DNA from: Spisula solida
Lineage: Eukaryota > Mollusca > Bivalvia > Venerida > Mactridae
NCBI GenBank assembly: GCA_947247005.1
Contig: OX365944.1
Coordinates: 25,953,501 to 26,017,500 of the forward strand
DNA: 64,000 nt
Direction of reading: 5' to 3'
This document shows positions 51,201-62,320 of the stretch, in pieces (position 1 is the first letter of the stretch; each line of letters begins with the position of its first letter). Below the pieces are notes generated by a model. It had not been told where the DNA came from and did no database searches. It was given only the letters and a program-made list of their open reading frames with translations. Position numbers and translations under genes: made by a program.

Positions 51201-52976
51201 TCAAAATCATTAGCATTTCCACATTGTCACGTGGTCTATACAGCGTCATTGAGTTCATTTAACACTAAGTACTTTTGCATACCTAATTAATTCTGATTAG
51301 TGATCAGGATTGAATGCAATAAAGGTGGGACTGTGTGTTATGTTGCTGTTGATAAGCAATGGTACCAATGCCTCGGTGTCATAAATGCTACCTTGTCTGA
51401 GCATGCATTAGACCCTCCGAAACAGTAATTAACTTGTACGTTTATAAGGAGTTCGTTGTATGATCTTTGGTTTATTTAAATTATGAATTAGACATACTAT
51501 TTGTGTAATTTGAAATAGTTGCATAACGATAGTTATACTAAATAAATATGTATCATACTACAGTAACTGTTACACTTTAAGATGTTTATGAAGTGTACCT
51601 GGCTTAAACAGACAATAATGAATTACTTTGCAATTGAACAAAACACTATCATAAAATTTATTTATTTTGCAAATGTCGGAATTTCATATTTATGCTTGTG
51701 CGAGTACCGTTAGAGACTTATCTAGAGTTGCATTTTCAAGTGGTCATGTTAAATAAAACGTCAACGTGATTTTAAATGTTCCTATTTCAGTGAAATATTT
51801 TATGTACGCATGGATGCTAGGGTGAAGGTTGAAGTCAATGTCATTTCAAGGTTTGCAAAATAACAATGTTTCAAAATAAAGACATTTTAATGAGCGATGA
51901 CGTTTGTCAAAACAGCTGTTTAGACTTTATTTATGGTTGTTTTATTGAAATTAAACGGAATCTGCATGAATCCACTGCGCTTGCGCGGTGAGTGTATGGA
52001 ATATTTTATAAATGGTACGTCAGTACCAAGAATAAGGTGGTTTATGAGTCATACATTTACAGGTGAAAGTCGGGATAAAATTAATTATTCATTTTTTCGT
52101 ATGATTTATTTGTTGTTGCATTTTGATAAATGTGTTTGCTATTTATGATGCGTTGTGTTAACTTTCACGCTTTTCGTGGTGTTAATACACTCATATATCT
52201 TGGTAGTTGTCCTTAACAGTCTTTAAGTATTTAGCTAGTTTTCAAATATTCTTATATTAGCCAAGTCACTGACAAAAGTATTGTATTATTACAATGTATC
52301 TCAAGAGTCGTATCATTAACGACAGAAACGACACTATAGTACAATGTGTGTAATCATAGTTGAAATACTTATTTCTACAGCCTCACACAAAGTGAGCCTT
52401 AGTAATAAAAGCACACCGACACAAGAAATTAAGATTCCATGTTCATTGTTTTGCATGTTATTTAACATGGAGATTCTGATATATGGTCATAAGTACGGTT
52501 TATTATCTTTAAGGGACAACACAAATGCAAATACACAGTTGTCACCGTTGTGTATATACTTTTCTATAAGTATTGGTACTTATTCATGTGCTTTGCCTAT
52601 ATGTGCTTGCAATAATAGCTTCATTCTGCCTTAAATGTTTCTATTTGCGTTTTTTTAAACGAAAGTGTTCAAACGTGGATTGCCTTTTCTGAGTAAAACA
52701 AATGATCTTACCAACTTCAGCAACTGTAGATTGTCTCACTTTGCCGTCGATGAGTTTCTCTCTTTCCCTGTTATATATTTCACTAAATGACTTAATATCA
52801 CACACGCTTACAACGCTCAAAACGTGACATGTTCTCCTGTAAAACAGACTATTCCCATGTTCCAGGTTTCCATCCACTTCTATAAGCCATCCAGGAGCTG
52901 CTATAGACGCCGCCTGTATAAGGAAGGCAATAATCACTAATCCTGCAGTAAGCTTTCTTAACGAAGACTTCCCCAT
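44827..52976 (-). CDS. Claudin/PMP22-like four-transmembrane protein, 3 exons, 290 aa
   Basis: Reconstructed as join of 52,976-52,712, 49,682-49,524 and 45,275-44,827 on the minus strand. Both junctions are phase 1, and the joined frame is open from ATG to TGA. Predicted topology: short cytoplasmic N-terminus; TM1 at about 10-29 ending 'APGW'; an extracellular loop to about 98 with W30, a SLF motif, C50, C59 and C97, which recalls the claudin W-GLW-C-C signature; TM2 about 101-121 followed by RRRR; TM3 about 130-150; a short loop; TM4 about 174-202; then an 88-residue Pro/Ser/Thr-rich cytoplasmic tail. Claudin-superfamily proteins act in junctions or as membrane regulators; no specific role can be given here. 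The start ATG at 52,976 is the first in frame. Intron 2 opens with a 43-copy repeat of its own splice-donor region. Confidence 0.85.
45276..47490 (-). other. 3' part of intron 2, with local direct repeats
   Basis: Non-coding. Two related stretches of about 120 bp, about 45,938-46,060 and 46,290-46,430, share 'attattatacctc...ctatgtattt', 'gtgatattttgttcgatcac' and 'ttatttatagaaat'. Inside the second, a 23-bp unit 'tgtgatattttgttcgatca' is directly doubled (46,341-46,386). 'acaaagctatgtgttattta' recurs at about 46,490 and 46,693. Confidence 0.65.
47491..49547 (-). repeat. 43-copy, 48-bp minisatellite made of a 5' splice site
   Basis: Contiguous tandem units begin at 47,491 and recur every 48 bp, except a 3-bp deletion in unit 31 (48,931) and a 1-bp insertion just before unit 43. 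On the gene strand a unit reads from 'GCTGTCCTGGCTGCTGTATC' through AG|GTAAGTCA to 'CCTGTAACTTCCCCG'. That is 24 bp of exon 2 end plus 24 bp of intron start. The authentic donor is unit 43 (intron starts 49,523). GT at the exon/intron position is kept in units 1-3 (47,491-47,634), 16 (48,211) and 37-43 (49,216 onward). The other 32 units have lost it, nearly all with AT (the GGTAAG to GATAAG change). Because 48 is a multiple of 3, several frames are open for long stretches on both strands; these are not independent genes. Confidence 0.95.
49515..49532 (-). promoter_or_regulatory. Authentic exon 2 5' splice site
   Basis: GTTTCAG|GTAAGTCAT with the exon/intron boundary at 49,524/49,523. This is the only member of the repeat family joined to unique exon sequence upstream. 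The next six units downstream offer equally good GTAAGT sites within 310 bp. Confidence 0.8.
49524..49682 (-). CDS. Exon 2 of the four-transmembrane gene
   Basis: 159 bases, phase 1 at both ends. The acceptor is 'taatctttttcag|ATTTC' and the donor is 'GTTTCAG|GTAAGTC'. It encodes the end of the first extracellular loop (C97), TM2, the RRRR cytoplasmic turn and the first half of TM3. The last 24 bases (49,524-49,547, encoding most of 'SAVLAAVS') form the exonic half of the 48-bp repeat unit that is then reiterated through intron 2. Confidence 0.85.
50811..51052. repeat. Degenerate minisatellite in intron 1
   Basis: About ten imperfect units of 20-25 bp around 'caatcggcaattaatgtaa', including 'caatcggcaaccaatgta', 'caatcggcagtgaatgttg' and 'cacggtaattaatgtaa'. 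It lies inside intron 1 (49,683-52,711). The remainder of that intron shows no supported feature. Confidence 0.75.
52712..52976 (-). CDS. Exon 1 of the four-transmembrane gene (coding part)
   Basis: 265 coding bases: 88 codons plus one base. Starts 'MGKSSLRKLT' and ends '...STVAEV' plus G. The donor is GTTG|GTAAGATC, a good match to consensus. It encodes TM1 and most of the first extracellular loop. The frame is open a further seven codons upstream but without an ATG. The 5' UTR and promoter are not resolved. Confidence 0.85.
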
Positions 52977-55190
52977 TACTTTGTTCGGAATTAACAAAAC
53001 TCGAAATTATCCACACAAGCGTCCTTTTTGCCCTTGACAAAGTGTACGAAATGAAACTCCGTTTATTCACCGACCTTTAGTACCTTTTAAATAAATTATT
53101 ATTTTCTGATGCATTAGTAAAGAATATAATCCAAGTGGTTAATTTTGCATTTGAAATTAAATATTTAAATGAGAGGATGTATTTTGTCACTCGGGTCTAA
53201 TTGCGTTGCCTGGGGCAAATGAACGCACTATCTACGGTTTTAAAGTTATAATGGATTACATTAACTGTATACATGCGACACTAGCCGTTAACGCACCACC
53301 TAATACGTACAAATTCGTTTTCTACTGAGTATAATTAATGACATTACACCGCTAATAAAGTGTAGGTAATTGCTCGTATCAAAGTGACTTATTGACGCTC
53401 TTTTGTTCTGTAGCCTTGCCAAATAACCACATTGTCAATTTTAACAAATTAATGAACCCATCTCATTATTAGGAATTACACTGAATATAATTCGAAACAG
53501 AACATGTATAGTATATGCAGGTATATAAAGTCCCGAAAATGGTATTTGCAACGTATACTGTGTGATACTGAACAGTGAACATACGACTATAACTACTAAA
53601 ATGACTATGTTCTGTATTATATCGTGCACCATCTTATACTTGACAGGTGTTAATTTTTCTAGCATCGTTTAATTAATTTATTTCGGATTATGCCCCTTTC
53701 TGAGCGTATACAATCTGAATATATTCCAAAACTGCTCTAAACTAGCTCTACAACTTGAAATGCATTACTACCCTTGGTATATATCATGGTGAAGTGTCCA
53801 ATGCATCTACTAGATGTAGGTGTTCGAGGGCATGCTTGTGGTGGTACTGGGTCGAGAAAAGGTGTTCAATAAATCAGTTTGCTTTCCCTTTCAATACAAG
53901 CGTCACTTTGCCTTGATGTAACTGGTTTTATAAAGTATGTGCATGAAGATGTTATTATTACATATATATCATTATCTTTATACACAACAGGCAGCCGATC
54001 GAAGTGCCATATTTAGTTGATAGTGAAACGATACTAAAATGTCTCATTTTCCAAGACATGGTTATTGTTGATGTATCGTTGTCATTATGTCGTTTATTGT
54101 AAAACAAGGCGTGGTCGTGTTATCTGCACTTGATGTCACATTGCTTGTTAATTTTCAGTCGTGTGATCTGCACTTGATGTCATATTGCTTGTTAATTTTT
54201 AGAACATGTAGTCTGATCGAACCACATAACCATGGCCTCTAGTTGTATAATGATCTAGGTGACATTAGGTCAGTAAATGAACTAATGAAGGAGTATACGG
54301 TGCACAAAGAATGTTCAAATTGTTTAACGTTTGCTTTTTTGTTTTCTATTTATTGTTATTTGTTCATTCCTATGATAACGAACAATAACGTAAACAAATT
54401 TTTGACATTTCCAAACATTTAGGAATGTTTGTATTGTTTCTGAATCGGAATGTTTCGGAGTGTGTCGTATTTCAGATCATATTCTGCGGGAAGTTAAGGA
54501 CTGATTTCGGAAATTGTCAGTATACGTGTCGTGTATATGCCTTTGACGTTTTCGAAATCTTGAATTCGGGTGGCGACCGGAAGTACTTATTATTATGGGA
54601 ATGGTTGTATTCTCTGAAAAGTCGCTAAAAGAATACATCCTTATGTTTAGCAGTGGTATAATTAAGACTGATCACTTGTCGGGATTGTCGCAAACAGTAA
54701 TAGAAGAAAGCCATCCGTTTTGTTTCAGCATGTAATATTCACCGCATTTGTTTATAGATCAATCTGTGAATATGAATGTTCACTTAATGTTTCGTGAATT
54801 GCAACCTTGTAACAATAGGATAGCATACATATACACACGGTTTATAAGCAGTAATTAAATTATCTCTATTAATTAAGATACACATAATGACAATCAATTA
54901 CAACTTGCTGTACGCCTTCTAGAATGGATGTGTTACTGCGTATTCCGAGAACTAATCGTGATAATTAATTATAACAATTAATACCGTCCCCTGTGAAACA
55001 CAATCAGTAAGCTTAGATCGTACGGGTAATTAACAAAGATTCATTAAAATCAATTTTATCAAGTTAATAATAATTACAACGAATTCGTCGCAACATTAGG
55101 AGCATTAAGTGTGTTTAAGTTTTTCTACCTATTCAACTTTCTTAATACGACGAATAAGGCACCATATTTCAAGGGTTGCTAAAATATAAT
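52977..55190. other. Upstream region of the four-transmembrane gene
   Basis: The promoter and any non-coding first exon should lie here, but no TATA box or initiator can be assigned with confidence. ORFs are short and unrecognised. One perfect-looking duplication lies at 54,114-54,201. Confidence 0.4.
54114..54201. repeat. 44-bp tandem duplication
   Basis: 'gtcgtgttatctgcacttga' at 54,114 recurs at 54,158 as 'gtcgtgtgatctgcacttga'; the two 44-bp copies differ at about three positions. Confidence 0.9.
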
Positions 55191-55199
55191 GTTTAGTCA

Positions 55200-55545
55200 G
55201 ACGGGGAACGCAGCCCTAAACACAAAGAACCAACCGAAAAGCCGAACGACGCAGCCCCAGCAACCAAAAAGCCGAACGCCAAAGCCGAACGACTAAGCCC
55301 CAACAGCAGAACGAGCCGCCAGAAGCCCCAAAAAGCAGAAAATCAGCACCAAAGGCCGAACACCAAGCCTCCAGTCAAACGACCCAGTTTCAGCAAAAAG
55401 GGGCTGAATGCTCAGCCGGATGACCCAGTTACAACAAGTTTAATGCCTAGGTTAGAATGCCCACATTAAAAAGCCGAGTGCAACTGTAGAACGACCTTGC
55501 TCTAATAAGCTTCAAATGCCCCCAAACTGAATGACCCACCTTACA
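55200..55545. repeat. Purine/cytosine-rich degenerate repeat (AAGCCGAACGA type)
   Basis: A block that is GC-richer than its surroundings, with strong strand asymmetry (A and C rich on plus, few T). Motifs 'aaaagccgaacgac', 'aagccgaacgcc' and 'aagccccaa' recur at irregular 15-25 bp spacing. Later copies are degraded ('gctgaatgctcagccggatg'). No frame stays open through it. Confidence 0.65.
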
Positions 55546-55971
55546 CAATTAGTATTCCCGGATCCTATAGCATGCTTAATATTGAGATTATTGCACTGTT
55601 GATCAAGCAAATTGAGTCAAGAAATTCTAAATCGTGATACATGAACCGCATTATTATCATTGATGTGTATTTCTATGCATTCAATTAACCGCTATCTAAA
55701 TAAATTGTCGTGTGTTTTTTTGCTAATTAATAGTCGGTTAATTGTAAACCATTCATAGACTGAGTATGTTAATGTGTCGACGTTTTTTGTTTATAAATAA
55801 CGGTTAATGAATATACCAGTATATATCCCCTCGTGCAGTCCTAAAACAGCGTCTGTGTATTTTAAGTACCAATTAGTGTAGAACAATAAACCAGACAAAT
55901 TGCCGATTAAGGAAAGTATCAAATTCTTATTGCATATGAACGAAGTTTGTTGATTACTATATGTTAAAGTG

Positions 55972-56346
55972 TCAAACTAAATTCAGTAGCCAGCACCAAT
56001 AACTTATACTTATCATTTTTACAACATCAAAGTTACTATACCAACTTCCTACTACATAGTTTTCATCAGAGTATTTTAACTCGCGTGACGTCCGTGTGGA
56101 CATCGTGGACTTGTACGAGAATTGTAGAGATTTGTGGAAACCGTAGTTGACGTGAAAACTCAATGGAAATGTTTCACCGAGCCCCCGAGTTATCTTCGAG
56201 CTGGTTGGGTTTTGAAGTCGTCCGTGTGAAGCGCGACATAGTCCCGTGTAGGCACCACATGAGCATCGTGTACGGTCCGTATTACCGATGTTGGCAGAGA
56301 GCATAAGGCATGACTTGGCATATTTATCAACATAATATAAATTCAT
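55972..56346 (-). other. GC-richer block with a 124-codon ATG frame, doubtful coding
   Basis: An ATG at 56,346 opens 124 codons starting 'MNLYYVDKYA' and ending 'WCWLLNLV'. The middle (about 56,080-56,300) is much GC-richer, with self-complementary pieces such as 'cgtccgtgtg...cacacggacg'. This suggests an old repeat or mobile element rather than an exon. No family is recognised. Confidence 0.25.
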
Positions 56347-56557
56347 TCTCCTCTAGATGTAGACATGGTACGTATTTTTGTAAAACAATGTTTCTAGTTC
56401 ATTTAGTCTCAAATAATGTGTCGAGTGTAAGCGGAAATGATTTGTATTCGCTACAAAATGACTGCATTCTTTTACATTGCATGTGAGCATACGGGCTTAA
56501 ATGATGTTGACAAAAAGATAATACTAAGTCAGACAGGGCAGGTATCACTCAAACCAG

Positions 56558-56760
56558 CCGAGCACAGAAAACATAAAAAAACACACAAGACACAATGCCC
56601 AACCGAACCAACCGAGCACAAAAAACGTAAAACACATAAAAGGCACAATGCCCAACTAAACAAGTAAAGATTCGCCCAAGTCAAAGCTGGTGAAAAGTAT
56701 ACAATGTCCAACTAAACAAATAAAGATCCGCCCAAGTCCAAGCTTGCGAAAAGTTTAAAG
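56558..56760. repeat. Two short tandem duplications (~54 and ~56 bp units)
   Basis: 'ccgagcacagaaaacataaa' (56,558) recurs about 54 bp on as 'ccgagcacaaaaaacgtaaa'. Both units end in 'cacaatgcccaac'. A second pair, 'taaagattcgcccaagtcaa' and 'taaagatccgcccaagtcca', follows at about 56 bp spacing. The block is A/C-rich like 55,200-55,545 and may be related to it. The 76-codon frame across it is a by-product. Confidence 0.75.
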
Positions 56761-58019
56761 AATTAGTTTCAGCAACCAAAAAACTGAACCAGATAACAGT
56801 GTATACACATTAAACGTTTATACAGAAATATAACTGACACCAAATATTAACCATCAGGAAGGATCCCGAGCAGGAAAACGATTGGAATCAAGGTGGACAG
56901 TTTGGCAGATGCCTGGGTCACAAATACAGTCCGATCGCCATCCGGTAATCGGACGGCATATATTTTGGCTAATCAGGTTCAAGGTTGGGCGGACATCAGA
57001 CATTGGGGGATTGGCTGGAGAAATTTTAAATTATCAATTGAAATATCAATGCTACTCTCATCGGCCTTGAATGGTCAAGGAAACATTTCTACAGTCAGTC
57101 AAACTCGTAACATACGTATACAGCACCATCAGTGTAGTAAAACGAAACGCTGAATGAATCAACGCATGCTCAAGTTCTAAATGGTTTAAGAATGATTCAG
57201 AAAGGCATTACATCAAAAAGTTCGCATGTCCTAGATATTTAAAGAAACACAAGTGTTTAGCTATAAACTACCGTAATTCGTTGGATTGAACCGATTGGAT
57301 TGTTCTACTTTAACTCACTCCATTTAGAACAGTTACATAAAGTAGTATACTCTTACGTATGTCATAATCACTAATCGTTAAATAAAAATTGTTAACTTTG
57401 TTTCGTAACAACTCTTTCATACTCGTGTATCAAAGCAGAGTAGAGTATAAAGGTCGTCCGAAAAATAACATTAAAACGAGATTGTTAGACAAAACAAATA
57501 TCACTGTGTCTGGTATGCACAAGCATTGCTCTAACATCATGTTACATGTAATGTTTCATAGTAAATTGTTATGGATATTAACTTCAAAGATGTTTGCTAT
57601 TTATATAGTAAGCGTTTTACAAGTTCACCATTTATTTCAAATACTAAATGGTTATATGTTGTTATCAGTAGTATAATTACAGCTACGTCGAATACGATTG
57701 TAGATTTAGTCATATACATGTATTGTTACTCACTTCTTCACAGCTTCATCCCCAATCAATCAGTGATAACAATTTGTTTTAGATGTAGTTACCTGCGATC
57801 ACCTCTGTATGAAAGGCAAGCACTATGCAACTTCATACTTTAATTCTAATTATCACCGAATCGTCATTTTGGTGGAATGGATAACTAAGATATAACGGAT
57901 TTGCATCGTTGTGTAGTTCAAGCTTGCAAATTTAAAAAGGCTGTTTCTGTATCCCGTCAAGCTTACTGCTTGTGACTTAATTGTACAGGCATGATATAAT
58001 TACCTTGGTGAACAAGAAA
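56761..58019. other. No gene recognised
   Basis: About 56,870-57,070 is less AT-rich and open in two overlapping frames ('LADAWVTNTV' and 'DWNQGGQFGR'), but no splice-bounded exon or homology can be supported. The rest is AT-rich unique sequence. Confidence 0.4.
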
Positions 58020-58695
58020 TATCACTGAATGTGATGAATATCCCCAGAATCTGCTTGACACAGTCAGATATGCACAACTAGACTTGGTACTGATCGGTTA
58101 TGCAAAGTTTCATTGAAATCCGACCTTTGTTTGCTGAGATATAGCACAGACATAATTGTTAGTTTAAATCAACAAAGGACTACAACTCCATTCAAATTTA
58201 TACGACCAACGTGTCCTGACGCCTATGCACAACAAGACTTGTTACTGATCATTCATGCAAAATTTCATTGAAATTCGACCATTGGTTACAGAGAAATAGC
58301 GCTGACAAAATTTATAAGTGTAAAAAAACAGGGGTATAACTACCTTAAAATTGATCCACCTATGTGTACCAACAATATGCACAACTAGGCTTGGTACTGA
58401 TCATTCATACAAAGTACCCTAAATATCCGACCAATGGTTACAGCGAAATAGCATGGACAAAATTTATAAGTGTAAAAAAACAAAGGGCCATAACTACCTT
58501 AAAATTGATCCGATCAACGTGTGCAGACGATATGCACAACTAGACTTGGTAATGCTCATTCATACGAAGTTTTGTTAAAATCAAAGCAATGGTTACAGAG
58601 AAATAGCGCGGATAAAGTTATACGGACCAACCAACCAACCAACCTCAAGCATGAATCCAATATAGCCCCCAGATACTATGTATCTGGGGGTATAA
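58020..58695. repeat. 160-bp tandem repeat array ending in a perfect hairpin
   Basis: Four units share 'atgcacaactagacttggta', 'aaatccgaccattggttaca', 'gagaaatagcg' and 'aaaattgatcc'; unit starts are near 58,071, 58,225, 58,377 and 58,532. The array ends in an 'accaaccaaccaacc' run, then the perfect hairpin 'cccccagatac-tat-gtatctggggg' (58,666-58,690), then 'tataat'. This arrangement is a known repeat type of bivalve genomes (from general knowledge). It is non-coding. Confidence 0.8.
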
Positions 58696-58699
58696 TTAA

Positions 58700-60789
58700 A
58701 ATGTACAGAATACAGAAAAGATCATATGATTAGAACTTACAAAAATACACGTGCATTACTTTTTATAAATATACGTCCATGTACATTAGTTGTAAACATT
58801 ATTCGTGACTATTTTAAAAAATGCAATTAGAGACTCGTACAGTTCTTCTGCTGTGCTTTCATTAAAATGTTCGCAAGCAACCAATAAAATCATTATACAA
58901 TCAGTCACGTCAGTTGCAATTAAAACAAATAACAGTTTGTAAAGATACAGCGACACCACCTTAACAATACTGTGGAAAATAAACCTAGTGGTCCTATGTC
59001 AAATGAAAATAACCACGTGGTAAAGGATGTGTTTGTTTTGAGGTTATTTGTACACACATACCTTATGTAACATATTTTGTTACGCAAAGCAGGGAAATAA
59101 AATAATGACAGTAATTTTGCTGAGGCGTAGTGTGACGTGTTTGCATTTATAAACAATATTCATTTTGCGTAACGTTGAACATTACGTAATATTCTAGTTA
59201 AAAAAATTGTTACCATGCATGGGAATCAATGTCAAATGCGTTTCTACAACCATTGTTATCAGGCATAATTTTGTTTAGGCCAAGTAAAGATATATGAGTA
59301 CAGTATGCGGTTCATGTAAGAAGACGAACAGTATAAGGATCGGAAGATTGTGAAATAGGTTTTTATCTACTTTAGTTTTAGTTCAGACCATTCTTATCAA
59401 GTCAGATTTTGCATTTATTAATGTTATCCGTTTAAAATGCACACGGTGTAGGTTTATTGCTTTGAATCAAATTAAACTTATGTTGAGAAACTATCTTTAA
59501 CACAGACGAAATGTGTTATTATGAAATAATTAAAACCTGATTGGTTTAGTCTGACAAATCTAGGACAAGCCATTTAATACGAGAAGGCATTCGGGAGGTA
59601 CTGTGCGTACGAAATTTAAATGTCTCATAAGCCAATTTGGCTAGCTATTTCGATAATAAACAAAACAATTATCTTAAACTTTTTATAATATGTTTGACTT
59701 AGCCTAAGTATCACCAGATAAATGCTGGCTTAACATGGTGAATTACAGCTGTCGGTTTCATGAAGTTGGCTGCTTCGTGCAAAGAAGTAACTGACTGTGA
59801 ACTGTAATCAATCTAGGCCACGTAGTATTGTGTTATGTATTTTTACAACAAGATTAACTTACGCAGCGTAGTTTACCTGACGTTTTTCTGTCTTGCGTTT
59901 AATGGATCTTCTTTTTTCACCTTTTTGTAATATTAAAAACCGTTAATAATAAAAACGCGCACTATTATATTTGTTATATGTTTTTCTCGTTCGTCAAAAA
60001 TTACGTAGTTGATGTCGTATAGTAATTCTGACGTGGTAATACTTCACACAATACGGAACACGTTGTCAAGTCCTCATATGTCATATTTTGGAACCCATAT
60101 TTATGCGTTCACCGTCACCGTCATGATCATAATATTGAAAGAAAGATATTTTTTTAAATAAATGAAATTTTATTCAAGAAAAAGGCAAATATGCCTATCA
60201 TTCTACATGTATAAACAATTTCACATATGTTACAATGGTTAGTGGTGACATAATTAGCATAGTCAGTTATAATCGTATCAAATTCATTCATTTAATAATA
60301 AACAATGTAATCAATTTTAAAGTGTTAACTTAAGCATACAATATATATCGGTTTGAATGTATGATATTATATATCCGTAATTACAGGTTGGTGAATTAGG
60401 GGCGTGTTGGATTTTACCAGTTCAAATATTATGCAAATACTATAACTAAGTGCACCATGTCACCTAATAAACCCTGTAACACAGAACTGATTTTGCAAAC
60501 TCGAATATTGTTTTCTATTGGTGGCTGTCCCCAGAGTACACAGCTGTGCCTAAATCCTGTCATAATATACGTACACATGAGTATGTAAATTAGTGAGCAC
60601 AGTACATAGGAATATGCTATAAAACGACTGACGCTTCCTAAATATTAAGACACAAGGAACAGCCAAGCACATCTGAGTTGATCGTCCTCCATCTGTATGC
60701 TACAAATCATATCTTAAAACAAGTATTCTACATAATTAACCTGGTATTTATATAAGGTCAAACATAATGGTGCAGGAAACTTTACATGA
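58700..60789. other. No gene or repeat recognised
   Basis: AT-rich unique DNA; the short frames are unrecognised and not supported. Confidence 0.5.
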
Positions 60790-60791
60790 TA

Positions 60792-61570
60792 CACTGAGTG
60801 GCTTTGAAAACGCAACACTAATGAAAATCAAAATAACTTTTTTATTTATTAATGTTTCTCAATGAAACTGTGTGTGCGTGTTAGTGGTTTCCCATGGATC
60901 GTAAATCAATGTTCTTTACATCTTAATTCACTTAAATGGTGCATTGAACCATGAAACGTAAAACAAAGAAAAATGTACGAGGAATTGATTGGTTGATGCT
61001 AATTATTTTATGTACGGTCAGTTTGAATAGTCAATCCATCGACAACATCAAAAAAACACAAACTAAGACGGTTTACTACTCCGCAAAATAGTGGTCTTTA
61101 AGTTTTAAAAACGCTTAATAGCAATTTTTCAGGTTTACCGAAAATTACGACTATTTTTACAGTCAATGGGAAGTAATTCTGGATACAGATTGAGTGAATG
61201 AAATTCAACTTTTCTAAATATAAATTGAGCTTTGTTTTGCTTTATTTCTGTCTTCATGCTAAGCACGGACACTTGTTCACGAACTTTTTCCGAAAAATAA
61301 GAACACATCAACATTAACAATCTGAAAAACGCAGAAGGCCGCACGGCATCAAATATGCTTTTGTTTGTGTCATCATTGTTTTAGTGTGGTTGTAAAGGGT
61401 CTTATCAGATCTTAATGAAATGACTTTGATTGTCATGCCACATATCTTAGCTACAAATGTTGAAATTTCAGCAAAATCAAACGCATATTGACTGAGCTAA
61501 GGGGAAATACATACATGCATACATATAAGCTATTTAAGTATAAATGTTACGTTTTCAAAGCCGCTCAGTG
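60792..61570 (-). mobile_element. CACTGAGCGG element, complete copy
   Basis: 779 bp with termini 'cactgagtggctttgaaaac' and 'caaagccgctcagtg', flanked by TA at 60,790-60,791 and 61,571-61,572. The 62-codon frame of the family is destroyed here by indels. A short frame on the other strand (61,135-61,344) shares 'VREQVSV..MKTEI' with the copies at 8,017 and 35,658. Confidence 0.85.
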
Positions 61571-61993
61571 TATTTCAGAAACCTTGTTTTAAAAGTACGT
61601 CCGAAAATGACATGATGAAATTATTGACAATTATGCATCTTATGCATACAGAAGGTCGTTCTTAAGAACACCGACCGCTTTACTTAGTCGGAGAATGTTT
61701 TTATTTTAGTCGGATTTAAATCAATAAGGAATTATCAATCTCACCAACACCTTTTGTTCTTGATCTTAAGATATCTTTCAAAAAGCCTACGTCATAACAG
61801 TCTTGTAACAGCCGTGTATCTGTATACAATCATACACTTGTCCAGGCATTTGTCGTCCGCTCATGCGACAGCTAACAACCTCGCGAAACAAAATCGCCAC
61901 AAGGTGAACGCCACGTCGCAAACCAATTCTTCAGCATGTCGAATTTTTTCACCTTTTACTTGCGATTATCGACGCAGCAATATTGCATATAAC

Positions 61994-62320
61994 ATGTATA
62001 TCCATGTAACTTATGGTTCTGCCAGCATTGTCATGTATGCGACTGGTGACACATGTTTTAGGGTGAATCGGAAACTATTGGACAGGTCGAGTGATCTGAA
62101 CCGCATTACTATCATATTATTTAGTTTAGCCTTTATACGTGTCATTATATATCTATGCAACAAGCAAATAGTCACCAAAGGGCTACAAGATCAGTGTAAT
62201 GGCCATCTTTCACTAGTAGAAGACATAAAAACACAAAGTCACTTATGTACAAGAATGTTACACGGTGACCGTAACAGAAACTTTAACACTATTGTAAATG
62301 GATTTAAGTCATACCATTAA
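61994..62320 (+). other. ATG-started open frame of 108 codons, doubtful coding
   Basis: The frame is open for 188 codons from 61,754, but the first ATG is at 61,994, giving 108 codons that start 'MYIHVTYGSA'. One possible membrane segment, 'IIILFSLAFIRVIIYL' type, lies near the middle. No domain, splice signals or neighbours support a gene. It is reported because it is the longest stop-free stretch outside the minisatellite. Confidence 0.2.

Noticed and set aside
51933..52148. 71-codon plus-strand frame in intron 1
   Set aside because: It is antisense to the gene, AT-rich and unrecognised, and nothing supports it as an exon.
52849..53070. 73-codon minus frame overlapping exon 1
   Set aside because: It lies in a different frame from exon 1, and the exon 1 frame alone joins in phase with exon 2.
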